From contig JARWIR010000001.1 of NCBI GenBank assembly GCA_029959085.1, positions 71,362,899 through 71,426,898 of the forward strand: a stretch of DNA of 64,000 nucleotides. Reading direction: 5' to 3'. Of this stretch, positions 33,640 to 46,236 are shown one piece after another. This DNA comes from Nemophila menziesii (taxonomy: Eukaryota; Streptophyta; Magnoliopsida; Boraginales; Hydrophyllaceae). How positions within the stretch are numbered: the stretch's first letter is position 1; every line of letters begins with the position of its first letter. The notes under the pieces were generated by a model. The model ran no database searches. It saw only the letters and a list, made by a program, of their open reading frames with translations, and had not been told where the DNA came from. A program made the position numbers and the translations under genes.

Positions 33640-34535
33640 GAGTTAAGCCAAGTATTGGCGTCATATTTTAGATTATCAAGGGCGATTTCTTCTCTCGAGC
33701 AAATAAAAATTCGCCAAACCTCTATGAGGTTGAGGCCTGGATGTTGAAGGTCTTTAAAGAAGGGAAAGTTTTGGACTGGGATAGGAAAATTCTCACGCCT
33801 TGAGTCATGATTACGTTGTCGAATAGTTGGATCGCCGAGATGACATGTTTGTTCAAAGGTACCTTATGGAACTCCAAAACTGTTATCATTCTTATGGACA
33901 ATTTGATGAAAGAGGTTTTTGAGATCTACTGGGATATGTTCCAAAAATTAGAACTGCCAGATAAGAGCCATCCTGCATTCATTTTTGAGACCTCGGTCAA
34001 CCCCGGTGCAGACGTTGTTATCTACTACGATGCCTTATTTTCATCTGAACAAGAGTATACTAGTATTGCTATTATTGGTAAGGATGAAGATGACTCTCCT
34101 CTCTTTTGTGATGGGAATGCTACTTGGTGTAGCAATATCATGGATGGAGAAGCAACGTCGTTCTTGAAGGCTTGTATTGCGACACAAGTTTTTAGTGATA
34201 GGTTGGTTACGGTTCACACTGATTGTCTCGGGATCCTCCAAGACCTTTATGCAATATTTGTATCTAATTAGAGATTTTAACCTCTTATGCGTATAATTAA
34301 AGAGTTTATTGGTTTTAAACCCTTTATTTCTATCAAGCATTTTTCAAGAGATCGAAATGTAAAGTCTGACAATCTAATTAGGAGTTTCATATATGACCTT
34401 TTTCCTTATAATTGGTCTACGATCCCGATCACCATTTTGATCAGGAATTTGAAAAACCTTGTAGACCGTTCATGTATTGATTAACCTTATTTGTATTCTT
34501 TCTGTTCTCTTTTAATACATTGTTTATTGGAAAAA
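33640..34535 (+). pseudogene. LINE 3' fragment with RNase H domain
   Basis: The frame 33807-34271 has an RNase H layout: DVVIYYDALF at the first Asp, DGEATSFLKACIATQ with the Glu, and VTVHTDCLGILQDL with the next Asp. After a stop and frame change the last block reads SIKHFSRDRNVKSDNLIRS, where the usual R-N-AD motif has become R-N-SD. A terminal block TTTTAATACATTGTTTATTG and a short A-run (near 34530) resemble a LINE 3' end. The upstream reverse transcriptase is absent. Confidence 0.65.
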
Positions 34536-35792
34536 AATTTGGATCATAACTAGGGTTGTCAACGAAACAAGCCACTCGCGAGCAAGGAGAACTCGACTCG
34601 GAAAAAATCTCGTTCGTTATACGAACAAAAAACTTTGTCCGAACTCATTCGTTTAAAAAAACGAGTTCGTTTGAATTCGTTCGTTAAGTGCCTTTTATTT
34701 TTATGATCAGTAAATTAACTTTTTAGCTATCAATCAATACACTTTTTTTAATACTTTAATAATTTCATTAATATCACACTTCATACCATATATTTTATTT
34801 AAGACCAATCGTTCATAAAAGTTCTGTTTCACCATAAAAATAACCAATTGTTCGCGAATAACATCGAGCTCAGCTAAAAAAAAACTCGTTTGATAAGTTG
34901 ACAAACAAATTTTAAAAATATGGCTCGACTCATTAAAATTTGAGCTCTCAACTCGTCTCAAGATTTTTACAAACAAGTTTGCATATCTAATACTCGAAAC
35001 GACTTGGTTCGTTTACCATACGGATTATTACTCATAAGTGAGTTTTAAAAAATTAAATTAAGGTAAAAAAAAAAAACAAGGGATCTTAAAGAGGATCCCA
35101 CCTCTGATAATGAAATTTCGCTCCCTATAAATTTTTTCACCATATTATATAGAGTAAAGATATATATTATCCTTTTTTGCTTTACCCATGTATCACCTTC
35201 TATGTGGAGGTTTTAAACACCAATAAAAAAATTTCTCTCTCTTAAATGATTATTTTCTCTTTCCTTTATTTAATGTCACATTAGATGACATTTCCTTTAT
35301 TTAATGTCACATTAGATGACACATATGAGGTGATAAATGGGTGAAGAAAAAGGAATGATATATAACAATGCTCTATTATATAGATAGCAAAAAGAGCACG
35401 AAATCTCCTATATCTTTGGTCAGAAATGAACCAAGAGTATGGAGCCACTAGCGGACGGCAACAGGAGTCCTTCCTGTTTACGGAGAATTTCAATAGACTT
35501 GGGATCGGATAAAAGGAAGGTTACAAGGAAGTCTTTTTCTTCAAAATGAAAAAGGGGGACGAAGAGTGTTTGACAAACATTCTTACCAATTTTTTTGATC
35601 TTACATCCTAAAAATGCTAATATAATCAAACTTCAAGGAGTAAATAAATCATCGAATTTACGCTACAAAATTATCAGATATATATAGACAATTCATATCA
35701 TAACACAGAACAAAAAAATATAAGAAAAACTCACCACCTATGCTATGAATTCATTCGCGTTTAATCTGTACATCAACGGATTACACGTTTTT
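34536..35792. other. Non-coding region between LINE relic and PP2C gene
   Basis: At 34555-35040 there are many inverted and direct GAACTCGTTCGTT/ACGAACTCG words, compatible with a decayed hAT-type MITE, but the ends are unclear. The right part (35630-35792) should contain the PP2C 3' UTR. A 69-codon minus-strand frame at 35629-35420 has no recognised domain. Confidence 0.4.
35260..35321. repeat. 31-bp direct duplication
   Basis: Two adjacent copies of the unit TTTCCTTTATTTAATGTCAC plus ATTAGATGACA lie at 35260-35290 and 35291-35321 and appear identical. Confidence 0.9.
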
Positions 35793-38086
35793 TCACATAT
35801 TAGTATCCAAAACTCCCTTTAAAACATCCAATCCTTCAGCCGATATACTTCTTCTCCTATGCAACTTCGGAACTTCAATCCGTGGTGGTGGATCGGAAGA
35901 GAAACAAATAACAACCACTGTTAAATTATCACATGTGTTCCGCTTAAGTGCCTCACGAACAAGCTCTCTCGAGCACCTATAAGGATCGTTGTGTAACATA
36001 AGCTCTTTCCTTACAATAGTTACAGAATATTGGCTACTCATAACATCCCATAATCCATCACAACCTATGATCAAGAACTCGTCTTCTTCCGTTAACACCA
36101 TTTCATCCAATTCCGGCTCCGAGCTTAGCGGGCATAAGGAGCCTTTTGGACCCTTCATGTGCCAATCACCAAGTGCTCGTGCAACGGATAATTGTCCGTT
36201 TAGATAACCATCATAAATAACACCACCTAGTTTCTCGATTCTTTGTCTCTCGGAAGGAAAATTAGGTTTATGGTCTTTCGATAATTCAATTGCTCTTCCT
36301 CGTTTTCCGAGAACGGCTCGAGAATCTCCGGCATTAGCTATTAGCAATGTCCTATAAACGGAGAAATCGTCAAGATATTTCCTAAGGCGGCAAGATTTTG
36401 AGACAATGAATAGGGTTTTGTGACTGTACTTACCGTCCTAATATAAGGGCTATGAGAGCAGTGGTACCAGAAGATTTATCGACAGATTTATTATCAGCTA
36501 ATGCATGATCAATTTTTAAAAATGCATTTCTAATAGCTCTTTTCACCGTGGTCGGGAAATGGGAATCCTCGACAATATAATTAAGCATGTTATTTCTTGC
36601 GAACTTTGCGGCATCGACACCATTATGCCCGTCAAATACCTGAATAGAAACAAACCAACACTTGAACAGTGAACTAAGAGAACTTACGTGAAAAGAATTT
36701 CGGGTATTTAGTCCTTCTTTCCTTACCTTTTTAACAATTTAATCCCTTATTTTGTAAATTTATGACCAAACCAAACGTTAGTCCTTTTTGTATTTCCATT
36801 ACATTATAGGTGTGAAATCCACATGTCACTAATGAGATTAAAGGCGCCTTAAAAGTTTTATTTTGTTATCTCTACGTGTTACCAAAGATGACAACAAATA
36901 TAACTAATTGGGAATATGGAAACAGGACTAACATTGTCACAAAATCACAAAATAAGTGATTAAAATGATATGTTTGTAAGATGAAAGACTAAAGTTGTCA
37001 CAAAATTGCAAAATAAGATATTAAAATGTCACTCTTGCATGATAAGGGACTAAGCTGTCAGAATATGTAAAGATAATGGACCAAATGAGTTCTAACTTAG
37101 AATTATTTGTGTAACAAGTACGTACCCCATAATATGCTCCCGGAGAAGGAAAATCTGAAGCTCCATCGAAATGTTGATGAAGATCATCAACACAGAGAGA
37201 CTCGTCCTCCATAGATGGTTTTGGTCCAATATCGGAAGCTGTTCCAGACCGTAACATGGGTAAATATGTAGAATTTTCACCTGATGGTGACTTTAGACTA
37301 AGTCCATTAAGTGATTCCTAGAATTATAGCACGGTTGAATAATTAGTCAAATCAACTTCGATTAGTCTATGGAAAAGGTATATGTTTAGAAAGCATCAAA
37401 TAAACACATTGCACTTGTCAGTAAAAGACATAGGAAATTACGGGTCATTTTGCCAATATCACGACTCTAAACCCATGGAAGGGTGGTACTCTCTCTCAAA
37501 CCCAACTCTAATAAAAAGACTAAAATGTCCTTACTGAAGATAAATCCTGAGAAGGGCCAGTCGAGATTAGACAAATCCTGATCTTAGTGTCATCAAAAGA
37601 TTATAAAATAAGGCAAATTTGGAAGGGGAGAAAAAAGACTAATTCATTAAAAAAAAGATAGATCCTTTCTTCTCTTTTCTAAACAAGATGTGACCAATCC
37701 TGATAAACAAGTTTCAAAATCCTGACATTTTCAATAAAATCTGTTCACTAATAACCTATTTATATCTGAATTTCAAGCTAAACTCAGGTATGTTTATCAA
37801 AATCAAACAAGTTTCACAATCTTGACATTTCTGGTAAATTCGTTCACTAATAACTTATTTATTTTCTAAATTACTCGGGTTTTAAAATCGAAATACTTAC
37901 CAATTCAGATATACCAGCCAACATAGTATGACTCATACAATGTCTCATAGTGGGAACGATTCTTGGAGGCTTTCCAATCTTCACTTGATTATCAATTTCT
38001 TCATGAATTTCATCTTCCATTGAAGATAAATTCTCCTTACTAATCCCATTTTCTAATTTCAGTGACATTTCAGTACCTGGAGCCAT
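35793..38086 (-). CDS. Protein phosphatase 2C (PPM family), four exons
   Basis: Exons on the minus strand are 38086-37901, 37317-37126, 36639-36434 and 36351-35793, with GT-AG introns, and total 1143 bases or 380 codons. The enzyme is a metal-dependent Ser/Thr phosphatase. Motifs in order are [26 protein letters not shown] across the exon 2-3 junction, [61 protein letters not shown] and [11 protein letters not shown]. The metal-binding Asp residues of the DGH, DG and DN motifs are present. DGHNG replaces the more common DGHGG. The C-terminal [18 protein letters not shown] tail is shared by a plant subgroup around Arabidopsis PP2C22/27/49 as I recall it; no substrate can be inferred. The N-terminal 60 residues are acidic and probably regulatory. 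The gene looks intact. Confidence 0.94.
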
Positions 38087-38663
38087 TCTTGGTTATTCTT
38101 AAATTACACTAACATATACCATTTTTTTCTTTTAAATATATCGAAAAAATAGCTGTTTAATAATTAAATGATACTATGTGTTATGTTTACTTTTCTTGGT
38201 TATTACAGCACATGTACAGCTGTATAAGTGTCGGATGATTTAGTGTTTGACTAATGGAATATATTTTATTTTTTTGTTTTTAATTCATTGGATTTTACAA
38301 AAGAAGAAGATTTTAGAGATGAAGAACTGAAGAAGATAAAAACCAGAGCATTATAGTAGGAAATGGATGGCCGTTTATGTGTTGATGGTTTTCCAGGATC
38401 GTATTTTTAGGTAGGATGAGTTGGGCTGCTTACACGTGGGGGCGGTAGGTATTACAGTTGTAGAAAACCTTTTACTAGTAATACCATTTTCTTTTCATAA
38501 TTAATCAATATAGGTAGATATTTGAACAAAAAAAAAAATCAATATAGGTAGATGCTAATAAAAAAGGGTCAATGCCCAAATCAAAATAATATTATACTTG
38601 CCCCAAAGAATCATTCATTAATTTACTATTATAAGATTACATATTTACCCTTACACCATAAGA
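38087..38663 (-). other. Upstream region of the PP2C gene
   Basis: This should hold the 5' UTR and promoter. No unambiguous TATA box could be assigned. A repeated phrase, CAATATAGGTAGAT, occurs near 38506 and 38540. Confidence 0.45.
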
Positions 38664-38898
38664 ACTATTCCCGTCACGGACGATTCCCGTCACACGACGA
38701 TTCCCGTCACGGACGATTCCCGTCACGGACGATTCCCGTCACACGGACGATTCCCGTCACGGACGATTCCCGTCACCGACGATTCCCGTCACCGACGATT
38801 CCCGTCACGGACGATTCCCGTCACCGACGATTCCCATCACCCGACGATTCCCGTCACCGACGATTCCCATCACCCGACGAATCTCGTCAACGCGACGA
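38664..38898. repeat. GC-rich 16-18-bp minisatellite
   Basis: Fourteen consecutive units of CGATTCCCGTCACGGA and close variants (CACCGA, CACACGGA, CCATCACCCGA) form a block much richer in CG than its flanks. Units of 16, 17 and 18 bp are mixed. The 116-codon Ser/Arg/Pro-rich frame over it is produced by the repeat. Confidence 0.95.
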
Positions 38899-40759
38899 AT
38901 AATGTATAGTAGGGATAGTATAGTCAAATAATGTATAAAATAATTCAATTGATGATGTTATTGGGAAATTTTTTTGTCATTGATGTTATTGGGCTGAAAA
39001 TAATATTATTTTGATTTTTTTGGGTCATTTTCCAAAAAAAAATGGGACAAATTTCAATTTTAGACCTAAAATGAAATCTTCTTTTACTGAGCATCTTGGA
39101 CACCACAAGGGAGATTAAAAAAAATTAGAACCTTTTACGGTTTATAAAAAACAAATCAAGTTATATATAAATAATTCTATACTAATTTTTTAAAAAACAT
39201 CAAGATAAACTAATGTATCTAAAACAATTATATAATAAGCGTTTAAAAAAAATTCCTTTAACAGCTTATTAAATTTACTTTAAAAATATTCTGACATTTT
39301 AGGTTTAGAAATTTTTTTGTAAAAAATTCCTTTCTGAGAACTTATAAATTCATTTGTTATTTATTTTTTATTTTTTAGCATGTTCAAATTTTTAGTGGCG
39401 AATTATGATAATTAATAAAATAGACTAAATAACAGTACAATAATTGAACATGTTTATTTGACGAGTTTCTTAATAATTTTTCATCCCTTGGTCTGTTTAT
39501 TAAATTCGTTTGTGATTTAATATAAATTTAACAAAATATGTGTTGTGATAAATATATAAAAATAATATAATTGAATTCTAGATTAAATCATGTATAAAAA
39601 ATTAAATAAATAAAAATAAACAATCAATCCGCTAAGCTAAAGTGTTGTCTAAGAGATTAAGGGTCAAAAAGTGAAGCGTGAGGTGGGTTTCGAACTCAAG
39701 ATCTAATACTTCAAAAAACATCACACTTTCTGCTATGCTACCTAATACAATGTGTTAGCTTTTAAATTGCAAACTATATAACTAATATTATATATAACTT
39801 TTTTTGGGGCTCTTAAAATTTTGGGGCCCAAAGCAGCATAAATTTTCTTTTCTAATTTAATTTTTGACCAAAACTGATAAAAATGCCTGTAAAAATAATT
39901 AAACGATTAAAAAAAACATATATATAATTTTATTAACTAAAAATCAGTATAAAACCCAGTCACATCTTCATTCTATCTTTTCGTATTACTTTATTACTCT
40001 CCTTTGTCTTCTTCTCTTCCAATTATGGAATCACCACCTCCACTACCTTTTCCAAATCCGTATCGCCTTCTGTCATCTAGAATCAATTTGTGCATACGCC
40101 TAAACTCACACACATATAATGTATATGTAGCGAGATTGAGTTTTTGATCGTACTAGTAGACATTACACATGAGAAGACAATTTATTTTGGAGTAAGAACA
40201 AAGAAAAGTGAATCTGGAGAAAAACTCATTGAGAAGATCGAGGCGGAGATCAGTTGACAAGTCTCAGTCAGGTCCTATGTGGTCACCTTTCCCCGATTCA
40301 TTTCTCTTTGTTCTTTAATCTGAATTCGATTTGAATCCTATGCATATACTGCTATTTATTGGTCCTCCATCTTCAAGTACTCTTTCTTTTTTCCCTTTCT
40401 CTACCTCTCCATCTCCTTTCTCTCTATCCCCCTCGTGCCTTCTCTTCCGATTAAATTGCTAGTCTTTTGTGATATTCTATATAGTTGTAACTATTGTCAT
40501 GCCCACAAGAATATGAAGAAGATGGTATGCTTCTTATTATTAACTATAATATATATTGATGTAATTATATTATTGTGAATGGTAAATAAGGAAAATTAAG
40601 TGTGTTTATGGGTTGATTGATGCGATACAAAACAGTGTTAGCTACAATTCATGAGTGATGGAGGGTTGCTCGATGGATTAGTTGATGTTCATGCCGTATT
40701 CTTTTGATCTTTGTGGCTTTGTTGATGACAGAATAATTGGAAAATCAGGGGTGGTGGAT
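38899..40759. other. AT-rich intergenic stretch
   Basis: No gene is supported. On the minus strand 39640-39770 has tRNA-like promoter words: TAGCATAGCAG near 39740 and GAGTTCGAAACCC near 39690. They may mark a decayed SINE. Around 40024 a short plus-strand ATG frame (MESPPPLPFPNPYRLLSSRI) might be an exon relic. Confidence 0.4.
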
Positions 40760-41318
40760 TGATATCTCCATATTTGTGATATAATAATCTAGTTTACAGA
40801 CACTATTTGAGGTGTATTATGTGCTTAATGAGGGATTTCCCTATTAATTGTTAATTTTCTCAATTCTTGCATTGTTTGGAGGTTTGTTACATTTAGAGCA
40901 TTTTTAGTATAATTTGTATATTAAATGTGAAGCTCTTAGGTACAATGATGATATTAGATTCCAAATCAATTTTAAGGAGTTGGGGAAAGAAGATCTAAGA
41001 CGAAATCAAGAGTAAAAAGGAAAGAAAGCTGATTTTGGAAAGTACAAAAGCTGCCAAAAGTTGTTGTCCAGTTGTGTAGACGTGTAGTATTTTCAATGTT
41101 GCATAAAATTGACAAGGAATTTGAAGGATCCCTTTTATATCAAGGAAGGTTTGAATTGTGGTTGCGTGGCAACTGGAATCAAGTGATTTTAAGTTGTATC
41201 AAAGGAGTTATGATTTTTACAAACTCTAGTGGTCAACTAGTCCAATTGTTAAGGAAAATGAGTTTGAGTTGGATTAGGACTCCAATACTTGGCTCATGAC
41301 CTATATTTCTTCCCTACA

Positions 41319-41370
<52 letters not shown>

Positions 41371-41480
41371 TATGGTTGTTTACCTTTAGAAATAGGTCAT
41401 TGCTCAGTCCCTAATAATAATTACACTTAGAAATCATCCAGCTAAGGAAGTTGATTTGTTGGTGTATTTCCCATACTCTT
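40760..41480 (+). mobile_element. Athila-like LTR fragment
   Basis: It starts TGATATCTCC and shares ATTTGTGATA-AATAATCT with the LTR remnant at 28855. Further shared landmarks are a TTAGAGCATTTT block near 40896 and a GAAATCAAGAGT block near 41001. No right end or internal region is recognisable. It is interrupted by a TA microsatellite. Confidence 0.6.
41321..41373. repeat. TA dinucleotide microsatellite
   Basis: About 25 TA units with a single interruption near the right end lie inside the LTR fragment. Confidence 0.95.
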
Positions 41481-44400
41481 CATCTCTTGAGCGTTGGGTA
41501 TTCTGAAAAGTATACATGAAAGAAATAATATAAACTTTTTTCTTCTCCTTCCAAAACCGTTGTAGTACACTTTTAAAATGACTATTGGCTTTCTTCTCCA
41601 AGTCGCATGGAACTAATTAATAAACCATTTGGTTTTCCTTTAATTTCCAGCACACTAGTACTTTCTTGGCAAGTCCAAAGTGGATTGTGGAAGGTATTAT
41701 TAAACCTCAAGTACCCAAACCACCTTGGTACCTAGAAACTTCTATTTGTGATTGTAGGAAAAGAGCATCAAGGAACAAAGTGATAAATGCTCTAAAAACA
41801 TAAAGAGTGTAACTTGGCTGAAAACCTTTTGCTCCCTTAACTATATGTTAGTTTTTTTATCTTCGTGGTTTTTTTTTTTAGTTTTTTATCGTAAAGTTAT
41901 GGAATATTGTATCTTATTTGTTATTTTATTCTTTATTATCTTGCTTAATTAAGGCTACTCGATATCTATTATTTCTTGGATCTTAAGGATATTTGATACG
42001 TGTGATGTATTGATTGTACTTGGTTCACATACTATATTTGCTTTCCATGATCTTACTTGATTATTCTTATGGGAGAAATATTATGATTGAACATTCATGT
42101 CATTTATTGCTTATTCATTATATATTTTGTTATGACATGCTGCATTGTGAGATTTCTATGTTTAAGTGTAAATTGGTGCATATTTGTAGTAATTAAATGT
42201 CATACGATTTGCTTTGTTAAAGGGGAGGTCGTGTCTTATAAATACTCCATATGTTCTTCCTCTTACCATTTGCTCTACTAAATTATATTAAAAATATATA
42301 TATGCATTATGTGTTGATATCATGTTTAAAATTGTATTATTCGTGATACTCTCTCTTGTGAATGTTTTCACTTGTTATCATTAATACTAGATCTACTATC
42401 TTGTACCCATTTATAATTTTATATGTTTTCGTCTAATCTATCTTGATGAGAAAATCATGCTCCAGTTGGTAATACTTTCCTATAAATTCTCATATTCTTT
42501 TATATGCTCATCTTATTTTTTCTATCATGATTATTGAGTCATATGCATATCATCCTGCTTTGCTTAACATGGTTAAGTTTTAAATCTTGTGCATATCTTT
42601 CTTAACATGAGGTCTTTTAGTATCTTATTTATCTTTGATACTATGTGATATATCTAAAGTATTACACTTGATTAGGTTTGCATATTTTTTATAGCTCACC
42701 CTCTTTTTGATGAAGATAGAGGGGGAATATCTTTATTAAATCAAATAATATTATGATTAATTGTCTTACTTGTGTTAGTTTAATTCATGACATGTTTCAA
42801 TATTGTGCTAAAATGACATGTTTATTCAGATGACATATTGCCTACTCCATTTACTACGTATTTGCTTATTCTCATACTGACTATTATGTCACTTTAATTA
42901 ACTTGAGATATAAGATTTATGTGAAGGTGTGTGTATGGAGGTGAGGAGGGAGGGGAAGGGGGAGGTGTCATTCCTTTAGAAAAATCCATATGTGATGTCG
43001 TTTATACCATTATATGAGTGTATTGATGTAAGAATTGTCATCATAAAAAAGGGAAGAATTTTGACATATTGCTCATTTCTAGTTTGTTTTTTGTGACAAA
43101 AATTTAACTGTTTAGGTTTAAAATTACATGATTACTTGTACATACTTGAAAAACATAGTGTGACACTTATATAAGCATTAAACACCTCACATAAGCATAA
43201 AAAAACTACTTGTCATATTTATGCACTAATATGAGTTGGACACTTACTAGGACATAACAAGTTATGTGAAATGAATTTGCAGAAGTGTTTGACTATAAAC
43301 TTTATTATATGAATATTTAGATTGCATCCCATATATAGAGAAAAACTTTTCATCATCATTACCTATGCTAAAACATGCAACTTTGTTTACACAATTCTTC
43401 CATATGTGTTATGTCATAAATTGTTATGTGTTATGAATATGAATATGGATTGAACTAACAACTTTTTAAGATTTTCATATTGAATAAATCTTGTGAAGAA
43501 AGTTCTAGCATACCAGGGATGGCTCAAAAAGTCCTGTTCACTACAATCTTGAATAGGGTGCCGACTTAGACCAAAATACCAATTTGGAGCAAATACTGGG
43601 GTGCCGATCCAAGGATGAAATGACATCATTTCAAGTACTATCTGTTTGACATGGACGCCACATAAGATTCACATCATTTCCATACGAAACCGGAATGTTG
43701 TTTTGAGCTATTTTTGTAGATTTCTTTGCCACATAGACAAATTTGTTGAGAATTATTTTGGCAATAAATAGGAGCTCATTTTATCAGATAAGTTATCTCT
43801 TTATCTTCACCATTTTATTATATCTTTGGGGACCAAATCAAATAGATATCAAGCTCATCCAAGAAAATTATTCAGCGTATTATAACTTGATATATATCAT
43901 TGCATTACTCATTCTTAGGAGTTCATCATCTTCAATACAATATCTACATTTTAGGAGTTTATCTTTCATCTTGTAATATCATATATAAAAGAATTAGTTG
44001 TTGCTCTAGATTATAAATTGAAGATTCTAAGAAGTACAGAAGAATAGTTATTGAGCTCGTTGGTGATTATGAGTGAATGGTTTGGGTTATCAAAATGGTT
44101 TAGAGCTGAGATTGGGACCTGAAAACTCTCATTTAGCTTGTGCCTATGCCCATAAATTTCACGGTATAGGTTTGTACTTGAGACCGCAAAAATCATGTGT
44201 AAAGGTTGTGAATGAGCCCAAAAAAACCACGGTGTATCGGTTTGTTTTTTTACCATTACGGGTTCAGGAACAATGACCCAAAAATTGTAGCAGAGAGGAA
44301 TGCACTTTTTTTCTAGGTAAGCGGCTTGAGTAGCATCATGATTGAGATTGGCACATTAGTTGTTATATAAATTATTTTGTCTCTAACAGAGAAAATGATT

Positions 44401-46236
44401 GTATAGCGTGTTCTATCTTGGAAGAAAATTGTGAGATAGCTAGTCAAGACGCGCGAATTAATATCAAGTGGATTAGAAGAAAAACTTATATGTTTATAGA
44501 TTGGATAGTAATATAGCTTGTGTTTCATATTTTATCTTATGATTGGGTTATCTCCCTTCTAATCATCTAAATATCATTTGATCTTTTTTATGTCGTGAGT
44601 TCGGATTGCATCGATTACTCAAGTGACCAAACCATATAACATTACCACATGTACTCTACCTTGCAAAAATTAAGCATATACGGTGAAGGTGGATCAAGTA
44701 GTTGTCCATCCATGGTATGAAATTTGAGGAACCGATATACCATGATATTTTGCCTAAATGAGGATGTTTCCCACAATCTCTCACTAGTGGTCATTCCACG
44801 ATCCCCCCCTCGATCGCTCTATGAACCACATCGGGTATGGACAACATACAAAGTATAGTCTTGTTACAGATAAAGTAATTTATTCATAATTTATCTTTGC
44901 CACTACAATTTAGCTTGGTCACAGGTTATCATCACATGATTAAATTTGGGGGCTCCATCTTATAGTCTTACTAAGTTGAGTATAGGAGAGCTATTGGGAG
45001 TATTTATCTTATGTAATGTTAACTTACTTGTTTGTTTGTACATGTGATGATTGCAGTACATGGTTAACATTTATGTGGGTTCATCTTTATACCACATGTG
45101 GATGAGAAATATATTTTACATTATCTCATTTATACTTATTTACTTTGTTTTGTTATTTGACCTGATTCATTCATGATTTCTGTAAAAAAATTGTTTAATA
45201 TAATAATGTTAGTATTTTAAAAATTTATATACTACATAATTTTATATTATATGATATGTTTTTGTCCGACCAAATATTTATTTAACCTTATTAATGAATG
45301 TCATATTAAAAATCATGTCATTTTTTCTTTCTTTCTAGAAATTGGGTCAAACTCAATATACATTCTGCATTATGAATGAGATATAATTTTGATAAATGTG
45401 ATAATAAAATCCGCTTGGATGTTAGAGAAAGAAACTCTTCTAAAACCTTAGGTTTTTAGCGCCTTTCTTCATCGTTTTTTCACTGATTCAAAAAATGATT
45501 ACTCGTGTGATACGACACAAGTATCATGGCTTTTATCTAGATGTACATGACCTTTATGATCTCTCAAAGTACCTTCTTGAAGCATCAACCTAGGAAACAC
45601 CATACATTGATGACCTTACATCACCAGAAATCTCAGAGGTCTACCCCTCACCGACCATTGATAGCCTCATACTTATCCATGACTTGTTGGAGCCGGTTTA
45701 TCTTGTTCTCCTTTTGGCTTGATTTTAAGAGGATTTGGAAAACAAGGGTTTTGGAAATAACATAAAATTGGGCTTGTATTGGTACATTGAAGAAGGTGGT
45801 ACCATATGTGGTATGCGCCACTTCTTAACCAATGAACCACCAGTGCTGGACAACATAGTAGCCGAACGAGTTACTTTATCAAAGAGTTTGGACACATTGT
45901 TTTGGTAGACAAGAGAGCCTACGTGATTCTAGATACCAAGTGGCAACGGTGAAGGTTGTACATGAAGCTGAGGCGAGCTCTTTGTCTCTTTGTGTCAAGT
46001 GAGATAAATCACAATTTTTTCTTCTAATGAATGTGCTAAATCGGTTGCACACAAAGTGGTTGATAATACTATACTAGTATTGTTAGGTTCACCTAAGGTG
46101 CTTTTTGGATTGTCTGAACCAACCCTTGAAGATACTATTAATATTTCACAAGATGAACCTTATAAGTCAATGAATGTAGTTGGAATTGGGTGTGATATAA
46201 CTACTCGAATTATCGTGAACACGGCTGGTGACTTTG
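41481..46236. other. Long AT-rich stretch, probably decayed retrotransposon sequence
   Basis: No gene is supported over nearly 5 kb. The phrase TTGTCATCATAAAAAAGGGA at 43037 resembles the purine-rich tract before the right LTR of copia elements, and CTTTTTGATGAAGATAGAGG near 42703 is similar. A low-complexity G-rich patch lies at 42930-42968. The frame at 46056-46265 has no recognised domain and is cut by the LTR at 46237. All other short frames look random. Confidence 0.4.

Noticed and set aside
38552..38902. Plus-strand Ser/Arg/Pro-rich frame of 116 codons
   Set aside because: It is the translation of the 16-18-bp minisatellite, with unit-length changes shifting the pattern.
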